The notes under the pieces are model-generated. The model saw only the letters and a list, made by a program, of their open reading frames with translations. It had not been told where the DNA came from and did not search any database. Below, one piece after another: positions 46,636-59,354 of a stretch of DNA of 64,000 bases. Source of the stretch: Acephala macrosclerotiorum (lineage: Eukaryota > Ascomycota > Leotiomycetes > Helotiales > Mollisiaceae); contig MU119451.1 in assembly GCA_014904845.1 (NCBI GenBank), forward strand, positions 18,078-82,077, written 5' to 3'. A program made the translations under genes and the position numbers. Each line of letters opens with the position of its first letter. Position 1 is the stretch's first letter.

Positions 46636-48733
46636 ATGCAGACCACAGCTAGGCCCATAGAAAAGGAGGTTGGTAGCGAGGCTAAGGGTTTCAATCCCAG
46701 AAGAGCCCCCAAATCCAGGAACGGGTGCTTACGATGCAAGGCAAAAAGGGTAAGCCTCCCATATACACTTGAACAACCCACTGACCTGTTCTTAGCTCAA
46801 ATGCGACGAAAGCAAGCCTGGCTGCCAACAATGCACCCGTAAGAACGTCGCCTGTCCGGGCTACAAGTCAAAGGCCTTGGTGTGGTCAACTAAGCACGAG
46901 AAGATGCTTGTTCCTGGGCAGGAGGCGCCATTCCCGGCTCCTTCGACAACGCTGGCTATCAACTTGACGGAAGCAATCTCTAGAAGCAAGAGTGATCCAA
47001 TGGCCGAAGCAAATGATTCCAGACCAGATTCGAAGGAGGGACTAGAAGACAATAGCCCAACACTAGAAACTCAATCGCCTCCCGGCCCGGCGCCAAGAAG
47101 GAATTCAAATCCACCAACAGACAGCTTGTCCGCAATACGCCAGCAGTTGCATCGCTCTACTGTCCCTGAATTCCTCTTACACCTGCCGACTATGCTTGTG
47201 GAATATTACTTTAGCTACGTCTGCCAGATCTTCTCGTCATTCGATGGAACCCTTAATCCGTTTCGGTCAACCGTTGGTCGACTCTGGGACGGATCCGCAC
47301 CGATATATTATGCCATCCAGAGCATGGCAGCAGCCTATCTAGCGAACCACTTTCCTCGAATGTTGCCTGTGGGCGTCCAGATGCAACGGGAGACATACAG
47401 ATGTCTTTACCAGCTACCGCACGGAGGCAGTAAAGCTGCAGGAGAGAGTCTCGACAAGACGCTTCTCACTGTCCTACTTGTTGGCCAAACAACGGCATGG
47501 CACGACCCCAAAGATCTTGGCCTTGTGCATCTGAAGACGGCAAAGAGATTGAACAGGCGAAGGCTGGAGCAGCAACAGACAGCTGTTATTGACAGTCGAG
47601 CCCGACGTCAAAACGAGTTCTTCGAGCAATGCATCTTATACTGGGATATGCTTGCTGGATTTGTGGAAGACGACATCGATGAATTTAGTTTCGGAGAAAT
47701 CGAGCTCACAGAGCCCTACACAAGTCCTAGCGCCGAGTCCTCATCTAGTGACGACAATGGCCAAGTCTTTCCCCATCCCTGGACCGGTGTCGCACCTAAA
47801 GTCCAGAAGCTCTTCGCACAAGTCGGTCGTGTGATACGACGATACCGCAAGAGCGCTGCTCAAGACGCAGCATCTATCAATCTCCTCTCCATGGATCTAG
47901 GATTCGATATCGACTTCCCTCAAGATTCGTTCGCTACCCTCGAAGCGACAGCGAAAGCACAAGCTCTTGAGGAAGAACTCCTCGCTGTCGAGCTGCCACT
48001 TCCCGGCAACCTCGTCGATGCCGGAGATGAAAACACACCTGTTCAACAATACCTCATCCTAGCAGAAGCCTATCGCTGCGCCGCTCTACTTGAAATATAC
48101 CGCGTGTTCCCCACCATCCTCAACAAACGCGTTCCTTACACTAATAGCGGCTTTCCCTCATCCGACATGACTAGAAACGAGGGACCGGATATCCTCCCAA
48201 TACCAACATCCCAACCACCTGATGATTTCCTCGTCTCGCTCGCCATTCACACCATTTCCTTACTTGAGAAGCTCCCTCCGACGTCAGGAACACGCTGTCT
48301 ACAACCCATCGTCCTCATAGCAGCAGCTTCCGAACTCCGCTACCCATCAACTTCACTCCCTTCCTTCTCGCTGCCGTTATCAACGCCTTTCTCCACCGCC
48401 TCCAACCCCAACCCCAACCCCTTCTCCCCTAACTCCATCCCAGGAAATATCGGAGATCATTTACCACCATATATGCCCGCCTCCTCTTCAATCTTCAATT
48501 CTTTAACGAATCGAGAAGTCGATATAGCGACCGCGAGGAGGTTGGTGACGACAAGGTTGCAAGAGTTTCAATTAAGTTTACCAGCCAAGCCGATCTTGAG
48601 GGCTGAGGCTTTGGTGCGGGAGACGTGGAGAAGAGGGGATGAGGGAGTGGATGGAATGGGTGGGGGAGGGGGAGGTGGAGTGTTTTGGATGGACGTTATG
48701 GATGAGATGGGGTGGGGGACTATTTATGGCTGA
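46636..48733 (+). CDS. Zn2Cys6 transcription factor with fungal_trans_2-like body
   Basis: Two exons: 46636-46749 and 46796-48733, 683 residues. The 46-nt intron (GTAAGC..TTAG) falls inside the zinc cluster, a common position. The cluster C31, C34, C41, C48, C51, C58 (CLRCKAKRLKC...GCQQCTRKNVAC) is canonical. The following PGYKSKALVWSTKHE is typical of regulators with the fungal-specific domain 2 (DUF3468). The body is helical (LLHLPTMLVEYYFSYVC, VLLVGQTTAWHDP). The C-terminus includes low-complexity Pro/Asn/Ser and a poly-Gly run before a short end. It could control the adjacent dehydrogenase and hydrolase; this is inference from position only. Confidence 0.88.
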
Positions 48734-48836
48734 ACCCGTCATTTCCCTTCGAAATCTTTGGAAATTTGGTGCAGGTACAGCGGGTTCGATCTTAAAAGTC
48801 CAGTTAAGGATATCAAATAATGTGTATTTTACGAAA

Positions 48837-49704
48837 TTAAGAAATACTGTCTAAAAAGCCCTGCAAATGCTTCGCAACTCCTTCTGAATCTTCAACACAA
48901 TGCCAATGTCCTACCCCCTGCAAAACAACCAATCTCTTATCCTCCCTCCCACCCTCGCTTGCTTCACCATACGCCCTCAAAATCCCCTCACATCCAGCCA
49001 ACGAACTCGCCTTATCGTCCTCCCCAGCTAACACCAACAACGGGACCGTGATCGCTCCATAATCTGGCTTTTCGGCATTCGCGATCACTCCACATAAGCC
49101 GATATACCCCTTCTCACTCGTCCCTAGAATCAAGCTACGGATAAAAGCGTGATGGAGAAATGTAGATGCCGAGCCGGTTGCTGCGCTAGGGATAGAGTCC
49201 GCTAGCGCCTCAAGGCCATTGTCTTTGATGGTTTCGATCCGTTTTTGGAAGATATCTGCTAGGTTGGGAGCAGGGTCTACGGGACCGAGGAGTACGACGG
49301 CTTTTATTCGAGAGGGTTGGGTGGCGGCGAGGTGGGAGGCGAGGATTCCGCCCATAGAGTGTCCTATTACTATTACTTCTTTGATGTTGAGTTCATCTAA
49401 GAGCGCTCTGGGGTTATGTTAGTGAAGGCTAAGGATAAGGGAGATGAAGGAGAACGTACATGGCATCACGTGCAATGATATCAATGCTCAACTCATCACT
49501 TCCTAGTTCTGAGAGGCCGGAGCCGGGGTAGTCGAGTGCGATGCATCGTACTGTTTCTTTCAGAGATGGGATGATGGTAGCATAGAAACAAGACGAGGAG
49601 CCGAGACCGTGGAGTAAGAGTGCTGTTGGCAATGACGGGTTGGCGTTCTCGGAATGACAATCTGTGTAAAACAGCTTCTCGCTGTCAATGGTCTTGAATG
49701 GCAT
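48837..49704 (-). CDS. Alpha/beta hydrolase
   Basis: Two exons: 49704-49460 and 49407-48837, 271 residues. The 52-nt intron (GTACGT..CCAG) restores DAIALLDELNIKEVIVIGHSMGG. The nucleophile is Ser99 in GHSMGG; the acid is in LAGEDDKAS and the histidine in GVGHWHCVED. An oxyanion HG lies at LLLHGLGSS. The start MPFKTIDSEKLFY was chosen because it opens the first strand of the fold; the longer ORF upstream adds unrelated low-complexity residues. It ends about 100 bp from the end of the second regulator (convergent). Probable lactonase or esterase; substrate unknown. Confidence 0.88.
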
Positions 49705-52700
49705 CGTGAAAAATGAAGATATATGTACAGGAATGGAAAAAGTTTGGAAAAGGGCCAAGTTGGTGTTGACAGAGGAAGAAGTTGGGATGATGTCGTCGGA
49801 TAGAGGGGTTGAATTTGCCCCACACGCCCCGGCAGCAGGGGAATTGGCCAATCAGATGGCTAGACGAGGACTTCACTCTCAAACAACACTTCAAAGTCTT
49901 GCCTTCACCGTTCACTTTCGCTTGATCAACTTCCCCTCTATGAGATTCCAATGTGAATTTGAAACTAAGAGGCACTCGAAAACTGTGCTTCAAGCTCGAC
50001 AGATGAAGTGGGTGCAGCTTCCGATAACTTGAAAGGCTCAAACTTCGCAGCCAGGCTCTCGAATCAAAGCGTATTCCAGTCTACGGGCTCTCTTTTACTA
50101 TGTGAAAGCTATCCTGCCATCTCCGCCTTGAATTTTGCGCATACTTGGAAATCATAAGTCGTATCAGTTCCAATGTTGAGGTTGCAAGTCTCCGTGTACG
50201 ACTTAACTTCGTGAAAAGAAGCGAATCTGAGAAGTTATGACTCTCGGAGCAGGGAGCATACAAGATAGCTTGTTGCCTAACTTATCCAGAGATCAGGTAT
50301 ATAATCGCGACACCATCCTCTTCCCGCCAAAAAAGCTCGCAGGATGTAAACAACAACACGCACACCCACCACAGGGGAGCTGCGCGTTGGTGGTGCTAAG
50401 CCAAAAGTCTTAGTTTTGGATGCTGGGAAGCATGAATCAAAGGTGAAATCATGTTTCTCTACCAGTCTTTGGCTCATAACAGAAACCGTAACAGAGGTGT
50501 TGAGAGTGAGAGAAGAAGTTGACAGCAGTGGACATGCCATGGGGGAGACGTGAGAATGATTAAGGATGAATAGCAGTCACTTTCCACATTTCGTCTCACG
50601 AAGTCTCTTCATACGACCAGGAGAGAAATCCTATCAACAGATCTCCTCTCAAATTCGAAGCTGACACGTGAAGCTCGGCATCTCTCATCCAATTATCTTC
50701 TGTCTTAGTTGACAGCGAAAACGCGCTTTCAAACTTGTGCAAGATACTAGTAGGTGATCGAAGCTCAAAATTCTAGCACTGATAGCTTCCGGGGGCTAGG
50801 CGGCAGGAGCGGCAAGGGCCTAGCTTCTTGCTCCTTCCCCGAAGCCCAAGATCACCCTTCTTTGGTGGTCCACGATTTTTTTGCCCCGATACCATTTACG
50901 AAGAAACCTATTTATATGCTGATAAAGTCATGCGCGGGCACGATGATGCACTGCACTGAAAAATATTTGATTCACACCAGTTCGCATGCCGTTCCTTCAC
51001 TTCTTGCTTCACCCACACCCTGCCTAATCAGGCTGAGACAACCCTCTCATGGATCAAAATAACCATTTTCACCTTCACCATTTATCTTTCAAAGCCAGCC
51101 ATCATTCATTTTCACTCATTTTCAATTTATAAGAGTCGAATAGCGAAATACTACAGAATGATACTTCTGATGAAACTATGGTTTCAATGGGACTGAAAAG
51201 TCTTTGAATAGATCAATAATAGATCGTAGGTGATAGCCTCGTTATGTGATAACACTTGTATTGTAAGTTTAAATATCTTCTTCTTTCCTCTGCAGTGACT
51301 GATGGCTTGGCTTTGAAAGATTTCCAAACATGCAAACTCGAGCTTCGAGGATGATTCAACTTTTTGCTGCCTTGACCTCAACTTCGGCATGTCCTCGCGA
51401 ATACGCTCCTTCTTCCGAGCGAGGACTAGCTCCTCATGAGACGGCACGGAAACGCTTGTATAGATTTAAATCAGCAGAATTCTGGTACTCTCAAGCCAAG
51501 CCGTCATTCATTTGCTTTCATCGCGTTCCATTTGTCTCATACTAACAAGTTTCATAGGAGGTCGTAGATTGCCGGTGTGCATCCGACAAGAGAACAAGAC
51601 GAGGCAAGTTTGAGTAGCTGCGACAGCGCAAACTTGTAAGCCTTGATGAGGACCCTGCCTTGGAGAAAGGATAGGAAGAGAGACACGAGCACTAGGTGCC
51701 GTGGAAATAGTAAGTTCAAATTTCTAATTCTTCCTCTTCCTGCAAAATGAACGATGGCTTGGCTTGAGAGAACTCCATCAAAATGCTACGAATTTTGAAT
51801 TATGAGGACGCTCAACCTTTTTTTGCTGTTTCTTTTTGCTGCTTCCAAACTCGGCAGAGCTTCATGGCGACCTCGCTTGCGTCGACGCGACGTTGCGCTC
51901 GCAATCACTTTCTAACAATGACTTTGTCATTCACAGCTGATTGTCCACCATGATTCTGAACACACTGTAGCCTCGAAAACCCCAATTAATTTTGACCTTT
52001 GATCAGCTGATGGATACAAAGTTTCCTTCCATCTTCCTTTCACAAACTTCATGCATCAACACAACGCATCCACAAAGATAATCCCTTACAGAAATATCCA
52101 CCCTTCATCCAAGCATCCTTAATTCTGCCACATTAGCCACGTTGTAAGATCTTCTCACCCTCGCCCTGAAAATGTTAAGGGCACATATTTTTTTTTTTTT
52201 TTAGAGATTTTCAATGCGTCTCCACGACTGAGATCTAGGTTGGATGTCTTGAAAAAGTCTGTGTTCTCATGAAGAATTGGCGAGTATCCTCACTTGAGCT
52301 ATTGGGTTGTGGTAAAGGACAGACTCCATTGTGCGTTGAATACTGGCTTGTCCCAAAGGAGGTTGACAGTGCCTTTGCATCCCAAAACAGAGATATTGAA
52401 GAGACAAACTCATGCCCCGATTTCCGCAAAATGAAGGCAAGAGGAACCGTAGGTATGGATTGATGGAATGCAAGTTACGAAGTCATCAAGCCTACTGAAT
52501 CCACGACCCAAACTGTATCTTCATGGGTCGGGAATAATGAGCTAGAGAAGACCAGGAAACTTCTTGGTAAGGGATTGCTTTTATACCCTGGCTCGGTTGT
52601 GGTAATTCTGCAAATTACATTAACCTTTGGAATTGATTCATTTAGATTGACCCATGCCGTATCTGAGCTAGAGTTGGATTCAGAAAGTGAATCAGGTCAT

Positions 52701-53828
52701 CAATGCAGCCTCGTGAACACTTAGAAGCCTGTGCTAAGACAGAGGCTACAGGTATAAAATTTCCTAACCTCTCGTAAGTCACAATCCATAGGTCTATGTC
52801 TAGTTGGCGAGCTAGTCAATGGGGCGAATTGTATGACTATGCCGTTCAATATCGATGTAAGATTTGACTTTGTTGCGATCTTCGGCGAATATCTATTCCC
52901 AACTCTCCGAGTCGCCAACAAAGATGCCCTCCTGTGGCACTTACTCATTCCAAAATCAGTGAAGGAAGTGGGTTTATTCCGCTTGACAAAAATGGATAGC
53001 TTGACAACAAGTCCACACCTTTCCCTCGCCAGATGGTGGGAAGCGATCAAAATGGGATGTAGCCGCACAGCAAGACGAGCAACAGAGAATAAACATGTAG
53101 AGCAATATGGAGACCAAGAATGCCACCACCTTGTAGTTTTGGTATTGCCAAAAGAGAATGTGCAGAGGATTCTAAGTCGATGGGCTGCTTTTATACTTTA
53201 CTGCTTGCCTCAAATCCCTTGAACGCCCTCGAACTTCGCGGTCTCGAATGGGGAAAGCGCTGAGTTTCACTGCCTCGGAAATGAGGGGCGTGAGACTTGT
53301 GATTCGACGTACAAGAGAACGGGGTATTTAAAGACCAAGCAGGACCTGAACAGAGAGCATGATAACACAACCCTCCAGAAGCTGGGTCCGATGCCTTGTC
53401 TTGGTATGGAATCACTTGCATCGTCATCATGTGGAAGTAACATGAATAACGATCGAAACTTGTGACAGCGACGTTGCAACGTTGACTACGAATTTCTTCC
53501 GTAACCTCAGGAGGAGAGATGGTTGGGATGAGATTAAGGGGGATGGCTAAGCACGAGCTAGATTACAGAGACAGAACGAAATAATGAAGGACAAAACCTT
53601 GCATTTGCGGGTCCTCAAAGCAGCCAACGAAGCCATGCCCAAAACCATGCTAAATACAGAATACTTCTGTGAAGTGCAGCATCCGATGCTATCGGATGTG
53701 ACCCCAAGATCAATGCCGACGTGCCAAAGTCACGCTTTCCGAACTCCTCGAGCCCAAGATTACTCACAGAGCTCTATTCTAACGTAAAATTCTCGGAATA
53801 TTTCTGATTCCATCTATCCAATCTCTTG
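49705..53828. other. Gene-poor region, 4.1 kb
   Basis: No supported gene. ORFs up to 129 codons (52833-53222) have no recognised motif and weak coding character. Contains a T homopolymer near 52186-52202 and a diverged duplication listed separately. Confidence 0.5.
51265..51828. repeat. Diverged direct duplication of about 110 bp
   Basis: 51265-51370 and 51712-51828 align with gaps: both start AAGTT(T/C)AAAT, share GATGGCTTGGCTT, and end TCAAC..TTTTTGCTG. Spacing is about 450 bp. It may be an old segmental duplication or two relics of one small element. Confidence 0.45.
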
Positions 53829-54891
53829 CTACTTCGTGTGAGACTCACCCTGTGGCGCAATCACAAGGTCGTATTGGAGCTCCAGCTTGGCTTTTGGGTT
53901 GCCTTCCAATGGCACGAAATCGACGACAAGGGAATCTTTGACAGCGAAGACGGAGTCATCCTCTAGATATTTGGACTTTTTGTCGAAGATTTGGGTAGTG
54001 ATTGGCTTATAACCATCTCGCTGAACCTGGGCAATAGTTAGACATGCAGCATCCTCGACCCTTCTGCACTTACGATGATATGGATATGAGCCGGACGATA
54101 AGGATGTCTATCCAAAAGTGTAAGAAGCTTCCCACCAGCACCTATCATCCTGTCAGTTATACCACCTTGATCTCGGTATGTATGTTCCTACCGTCATAAG
54201 GTATAGGATAAGGAGTTGGCCTTAAACAATAGAAGCCATAATGCCCATTCGCATCCGATTTGAACTTCCCCCTAAGATTACAATCCTTCTGATCGGGGTC
54301 TTGTTGTTCATACAGTCCATTTGTTGAAGCTTGCCAGACATCGATCCAAGCTCCCTCCACAGGCTTCTTTGTAACCAAGTCTCGAACTATGCCATGCATA
54401 TATGTGATCTCGCCGTCTGGAACATTGTGGACGATTGTGGATTCGTTCTCGAGTATAGGGGCATCGTGGCGGAAGAAAGGGCCGAGGATTGCAGACGCTG
54501 TTGCTGCATCGCTGGTTTCGGCTGCCAGCTTGAATGTGATTTCGTCGACGAGTCTGCGAAGCTCCAAATTAGCTCCCACTCTGCCATGCTCTTATCCCAA
54601 GAGCACTTACGATTCAAGCCCAATGATATCGCAAAGCAACTGTGTCTCGTTCCGTTTCTCATCACTCATCTTCCCCGCCTCATTAATCAACTCAATAGCT
54701 TGCATCCACTCCGCAACCGTGAGCTCGTTTTCCCGCGCAAAATCATGTACATGTTGGATGAGACTGCTGATCAATTGGCGGAATCGAGGGGTGGCTTTGG
54801 GACCTGTGGCATTGATGACATTCTTTGTGAAGTTCGGGTCGAATCTCGATTCCTTTGCCACCCCGCCATTGATGTGTCCGTTGGCTGCCAT
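53829..54891 (-). CDS. Intradiol ring-cleavage dioxygenase (catechol / hydroxyquinol 1,2-dioxygenase)
   Basis: Four exons: 54891-54611, 54553-54192, 54141-54074, 54026-53829, 302 residues. The enzyme opens catechol or hydroxyquinol between the hydroxyls using non-haem Fe(III). The N-terminal dimerisation domain ([17 protein letters not shown]..., residues 20-100) precedes the beta-sandwich with AILGPFF. Iron ligands fit Y175 (GLYEQQ), Y209 (or Y213) in TPYPIPYDG, and H233 and H235 in RPAHIHI. The 3' end is ambiguous: CAG/GTGAGT just before the called stop is a strong donor that could join a final short exon near 53780 (ending NRAL). It is on the same strand as, and just downstream of, the phenol monooxygenase, about 1.1 kb away. 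Substrate choice between catechol and hydroxyquinol cannot be decided here. Confidence 0.9.
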
Positions 54892-55985
54892 GCTTGCTGT
54901 AGAGGTCTAATACCCTTCGCAGAAGAAGTTGAAGCTTTGAAGAGCTTGAAAGATGGGTTTATATAGGCTGGAAAGGAGAGGTGTGTCCGACTGACTGTAT
55001 TGTCGAGTGATTGTCGTCGTTGGGTGAATGGTGTTTATTTGCCAGTTCGCACTGAGTGTCCTATCCGACGTCCACAGGATTCACACTGACCATCAGACGC
55101 GACATGCAGTGCTCTGCACTCTTCCCCATACGGAAGCTGGCATCTGAAACTATGCCCATCGGAAGCTTGGAAAAGGCGCCGCTTTTCATGGTGGGAGGTA
55201 TAGTGGAGGGGCATGGCGAGGATGGTGTAAGATAGTACAATGGAGAGAGCGGGGGAGATGCAATTGGTAGCCCCGCCGAGTCGCTAAATTTTGGGCGCGA
55301 CATCACTGGAACTTAGGTAAGCGGAAGGTCTTCGGTACCTGAAGGTTTTGGTACAGTTCTCTCCAGTACAGTACCAAGCAATTCAAGTGAGGCACCTGCA
55401 TTAAGTGATTATTTCTGATTAGTAAATGTATCAAATGAGCTTTGCGATGATTATACAATAATTCTGAGCTGATTTTCAAGCACTCATCCGGTTTCCGAGT
55501 TTTCCCCACCTCCATGATTCGTGTCTACGATGGTCAAAGCACAAGGTGCACGATCCGTTCGGAATACATGGCCAGGAAAAAGTATGCTTCGAGGTATCAT
55601 GCTTCGAGTGAGCCTTTCCCGGAGTCTCCATCTTTGAACATAGGGCTGTCGGGACTGTCTTGTCGGCAACGTCAGCGGGTAGCACAAAGAGCTGTTGTGC
55701 GATTCGAAAAGTTCTATCATAAATGCAATTTTTATCTCAATTTTAGAACTCTGCTTGACTTTTTGATGCCTTTCCCTTTTTTTGGAAAAAATTTCTTGTA
55801 CTGCTGAATCTGTTGAATTTAAAAGCTAGGGATCTATCAATTGAAACAATTAACTACGTCACCTTATGTCTTGAGCATAACTTCGCTTGACCTCTTCCAA
55901 GCTCTTTGCTCCTCAATCACATCCGGGAACTACTCTCTAACTGATAGGTTCTTATCGCTGTTTTCAACTACTCTTTTTCTCCCCC
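54892..55985. other. Intergenic region within the aromatic pair
   Basis: Promoter of the dioxygenase and 3' flank of the monooxygenase. Small ORFs are not called. Confidence 0.5.
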
Positions 55986-58151
55986 TCAATCTTGAGTCTT
56001 CATGAATCCCCCAAAATACCCCTCAACATCCCCAATATTCTCCAACCCCCCAACCCACCCCACATACCCGTCCGGCCTCACTACCACCAAACACCCCTTC
56101 TCTTTATCAACACCATACCCCTCATACGCCTTCCCATCACCCTCATGATAACTAACATCATCCACGAAAATCTTCCAATAGTCCCATCCTTCACCTTCGG
56201 TCCACGGTCTAAACAATTCGGGGAAATCGAAGATCTCTACTTCATGTCTCTTACCCGAATGCAAGGTCAAGATTTCTATTCTTGAATCGATTTTGGCGCT
56301 CTTGGGAGTGTATTGATGGATAAGTGGTTCGAGGGATTCGGCGAGTTGGTAAATACGGGATGATTGGGAGGGAGAGACGATGTTTCCAGCAAAGACAATG
56401 ATGCGCCAGCGACCGTCGGATTTGAGGAATTGTTGAAAGGGCCAGGGACGAGCATCTGCTTGGTTGAGGACTTGGTAACTGGGGAACCGCATCCCGATCT
56501 TGATGTTTGTTGCCACTTCTTGCGTTCCTACCACTCTTCCTTTCCCTTCACCTTTGGCGACGATGTGGCTTGCTCCATAGTCAACTGCAACACCGCTAGC
56601 GAACAAGTTCCCTTTCACAAAAGTTTCCTTGAACTCCGACATCGATATCCCCGCCTCATCCGCAACATCCTTCGCTGGCCTCCCACTAAACAGCCTCGAG
56701 AATTTATGGTCGAACTCAATAAGCTCATTCGCAATCTTTCTCCTCTCACTCTCATAAGTCTTCAAAACACCCCTCTCCAACGTGCCGTTCAAAACCCCAG
56801 CAATCTTCCAACCAAGATTGTAGGTATCTTGCATACTGACATTCATCCCTTGTCCCGCCTTCGGAGAATGAGTATGTACCGCATCACCAGCTAGGAAAAT
56901 CCTCCCGTTCTTTGAGAATGACTTCCCGACTCGTTGGCCGATTTGGTATGCGGTCCACCAGTCGCAGTATTCATAGTCTAATTTATACGGTGCCAACGTC
57001 TTCTGGGCGCTTTCTAAAATCAACTTAGGCGTGATGTTCGAACGGTCAAGTTTGTTGCCTCCCTTTTCGGTGGTGGTCATCTGAATATAGAGATGAACAA
57101 GTTTATTCTCCCTCGGAATGACCATCACGGACCCAGAAGACGCGGAGTGGATAGCACACCGCATTCGGATGTCAGGGAAATCGGTGATGGGAATGATATC
57201 CAGGACTCCCCAGATATAATCCGTCTGTTCTCCTTCAAGCTCGAATCCTTTTCCTAGTTGGCGTCGGACCCAGGAATGTGCGCCATCACAGCCAATTAGG
57301 TATTTTGCTCGAACTGTCTCGCGGGACCCAGCGAGACCGTGGTTTGCTGCTCGTTGGAGAAGCTCTTCTGTGTCGTCGGCTGCCATGTTGGAGCGGAAGA
57401 GGCCGACTGATTTTGCGGTGCCGTTGGTGGAGGTCGATTGGTCGGGGTTCATTTCTGCTTCTGTTAAATGCTGGAGGGTGACTTCGATTGGATAGGCTGA
57501 AGGGTCTTCTGCGAGAGATTCATCGAATGTCATGGATTGAGGCATGATGCCTCGCTCGACGCGTATATCGCTATGTTTTTTTAGGGAGTCGAGGAAGAAA
57601 CGCTCGATTCGACCTAGGCTGTTCTTAGTGAAAGATGGAGAAAAGAGAGTTATGTGATTGGTACCTTGATGCAGGACGACTTGCTGGAAACGGCTGATGA
57701 ACGGGATGGTGTCGGGGATTCTGTCTGATCTTCGAATTTTGCCTGCGGAGTCTGGGTTCCAAAGGCAGATTTCAAGCATGTGGTTGCTCTCTTTCCAGAC
57801 TCTGTCTGCGAAGCCGAAGGAGTCGAAGATCTGAGTGGGTCAGCACATCTCTGACATTGAGAATGATGGATGATTGTACTTCTAATGTTCGGCATTGTAG
57901 ACCATCTGCTTGACTGTTGTTTCTTCAGAAGATGCTTTCAGACGATGGTATGGTGGGGCAGTACCCGCTAAAGATCTTGGTTCCTCTCTTGTCGATGATT
58001 CTTGTCTTGATGCCACATCTTGACATCCATGTTGCTGCCATAAGTCTGCAGGTTGTTAGAAGCAACATCCACGTACGCGAGTCACAGGGGATTACCCAGC
58101 GGGTCCAGCTCCTACGATGAGGACATCCACTTCCGAGTCACCTTGGGCCAT
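55986..58151 (-). CDS. Phenol 2-monooxygenase (FAD, class A)
   Basis: Exons 58151-58096, 58045-57965, 57913-57880 and 57830-55986 give 671 residues. The tiny third exon (34 nt) encodes QADGLQCRTLE, and only with it do the blocks KRGTKIFSG and IFDSFGFADRVW join in frame. FAD motifs: VLIVGAGPAGL near the start, GCDGAHSWVRRQLG, and FLAGDAVHTHSPKAGQGMN. The C-terminal thioredoxin-like domain (WRIIVFAGN) is present. The enzyme hydroxylates phenol, and in fungi sometimes resorcinol, with NADPH and O2, supplying catechol or hydroxyquinol to the neighbouring dioxygenase. Length and motif order are normal. No lesion was seen. Confidence 0.93.
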
Positions 58152-59354
58152 GTTGACGAGTGCCGCTTGATCTCTTTGTATTACTCGGTTTATTCAAGAG
58201 CGACGGAATAGAAAGGTAGATCGGATACAAACCTGTCTTGAACAAGGATGTATTGACGAAGAGACAAAACAAGTAGGAAACACGGCCGATATCGCGCCTT
58301 ATCCGATCATGAGGAGGAAAGAACCCACGACAGCCATCGTGCCAGTAGTAGATAACCCCAACCCCTTCCATCTACCCTTATCTGCCAACGGCTTCTTTGG
58401 CCCTATGTGCGGGGTCCCTCCGTTCCTGGGGCAACACCGGGATGTAAATGATGCAGCGAAGTTGAAGCGGCCAGGAGCCGTCAAGTAATATTTGACCTAT
58501 ATAACCTTACGCCATCCAAGTTGAGCCTAGAGCGGAGCGGAAATACCCCGCGCCACCGTTCCCCTCTCATCTTTCGCTCTCGTATTTCGACTCAAATAAG
58601 GACGAAAGGTAACAGCAGCGAATGCGACTTACTCGTTAGGTAGGGTTGAAGTCAGCGCTATTTTCGAAAGACGCATGAGCGTTTCGCCCCACGTCAGCAG
58701 TGGTGAGGGAGATTTTCCAGTCCTTTTCTTCGGCCGCAGAGAACTTCATGACCCATGGTGCTACAAGATCATGGTGCTCGGATATGACCGCAGGAAATCG
58801 AAGATTGGTATCTCTGAAGCAGGGGTGAAGAAGAGCCTCATCCACGACCGTAACGACAACTGCTTTCATTGGGAGGTTCGCGTTCTTGAATGCAATGCGA
58901 GAATTGTCGATTTTCTGGATGGAATGAGATCATGAGTTGCCTGAAGTGAACTTATTCTGCATTGAGATGTCTTTCCTTAGACAAAGTTGTCTAGAGAAAA
59001 ATTTCATGCTGCTTCGCGTTTTCAGCTAAAGGATGAACAATATTACAATGCCTCACTCTTGTTCTTGGAACGAAATCAAATGCACTTTTATGGCACCGGC
59101 CCCAACTCTGTGTCGCAGTAGCTGGACGTCGTGCAACGTTTGCTTGGCTACAATAATGCCGACCTTATTTCAACCACCCCCCTTCCTCTTTCGTTGATAT
59201 TTCCCAAAGCAGGAACGTTATCGCTCCTGCCCCACCTTCACGCATTTCTGATTGAAGCCGAGACTCAAAAAGGACTCGCTCACTCCTTCCAGTTCCTCAA
59301 GCCTCTCTCTTTTCATCAAAAACACAGCCCATCAGTTGCTCTTCAATTGAAATT
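58152..59354. promoter_or_regulatory. Divergent region between monooxygenase genes
   Basis: It separates the phenol monooxygenase start (minus) from the dead flavin monooxygenase (plus), so one inducible divergent promoter may have served both. No site is claimed. Confidence 0.35.

Noticed and set aside
52833..53222. ORF of 129 codons
   Set aside because: No domain, no secretion signal, no intron support; kept out for lack of evidence.
54331..54966. Plus-strand ORF of 211 codons over the dioxygenase
   Set aside because: Antisense to an exon series that rebuilds a known enzyme with all iron ligands.
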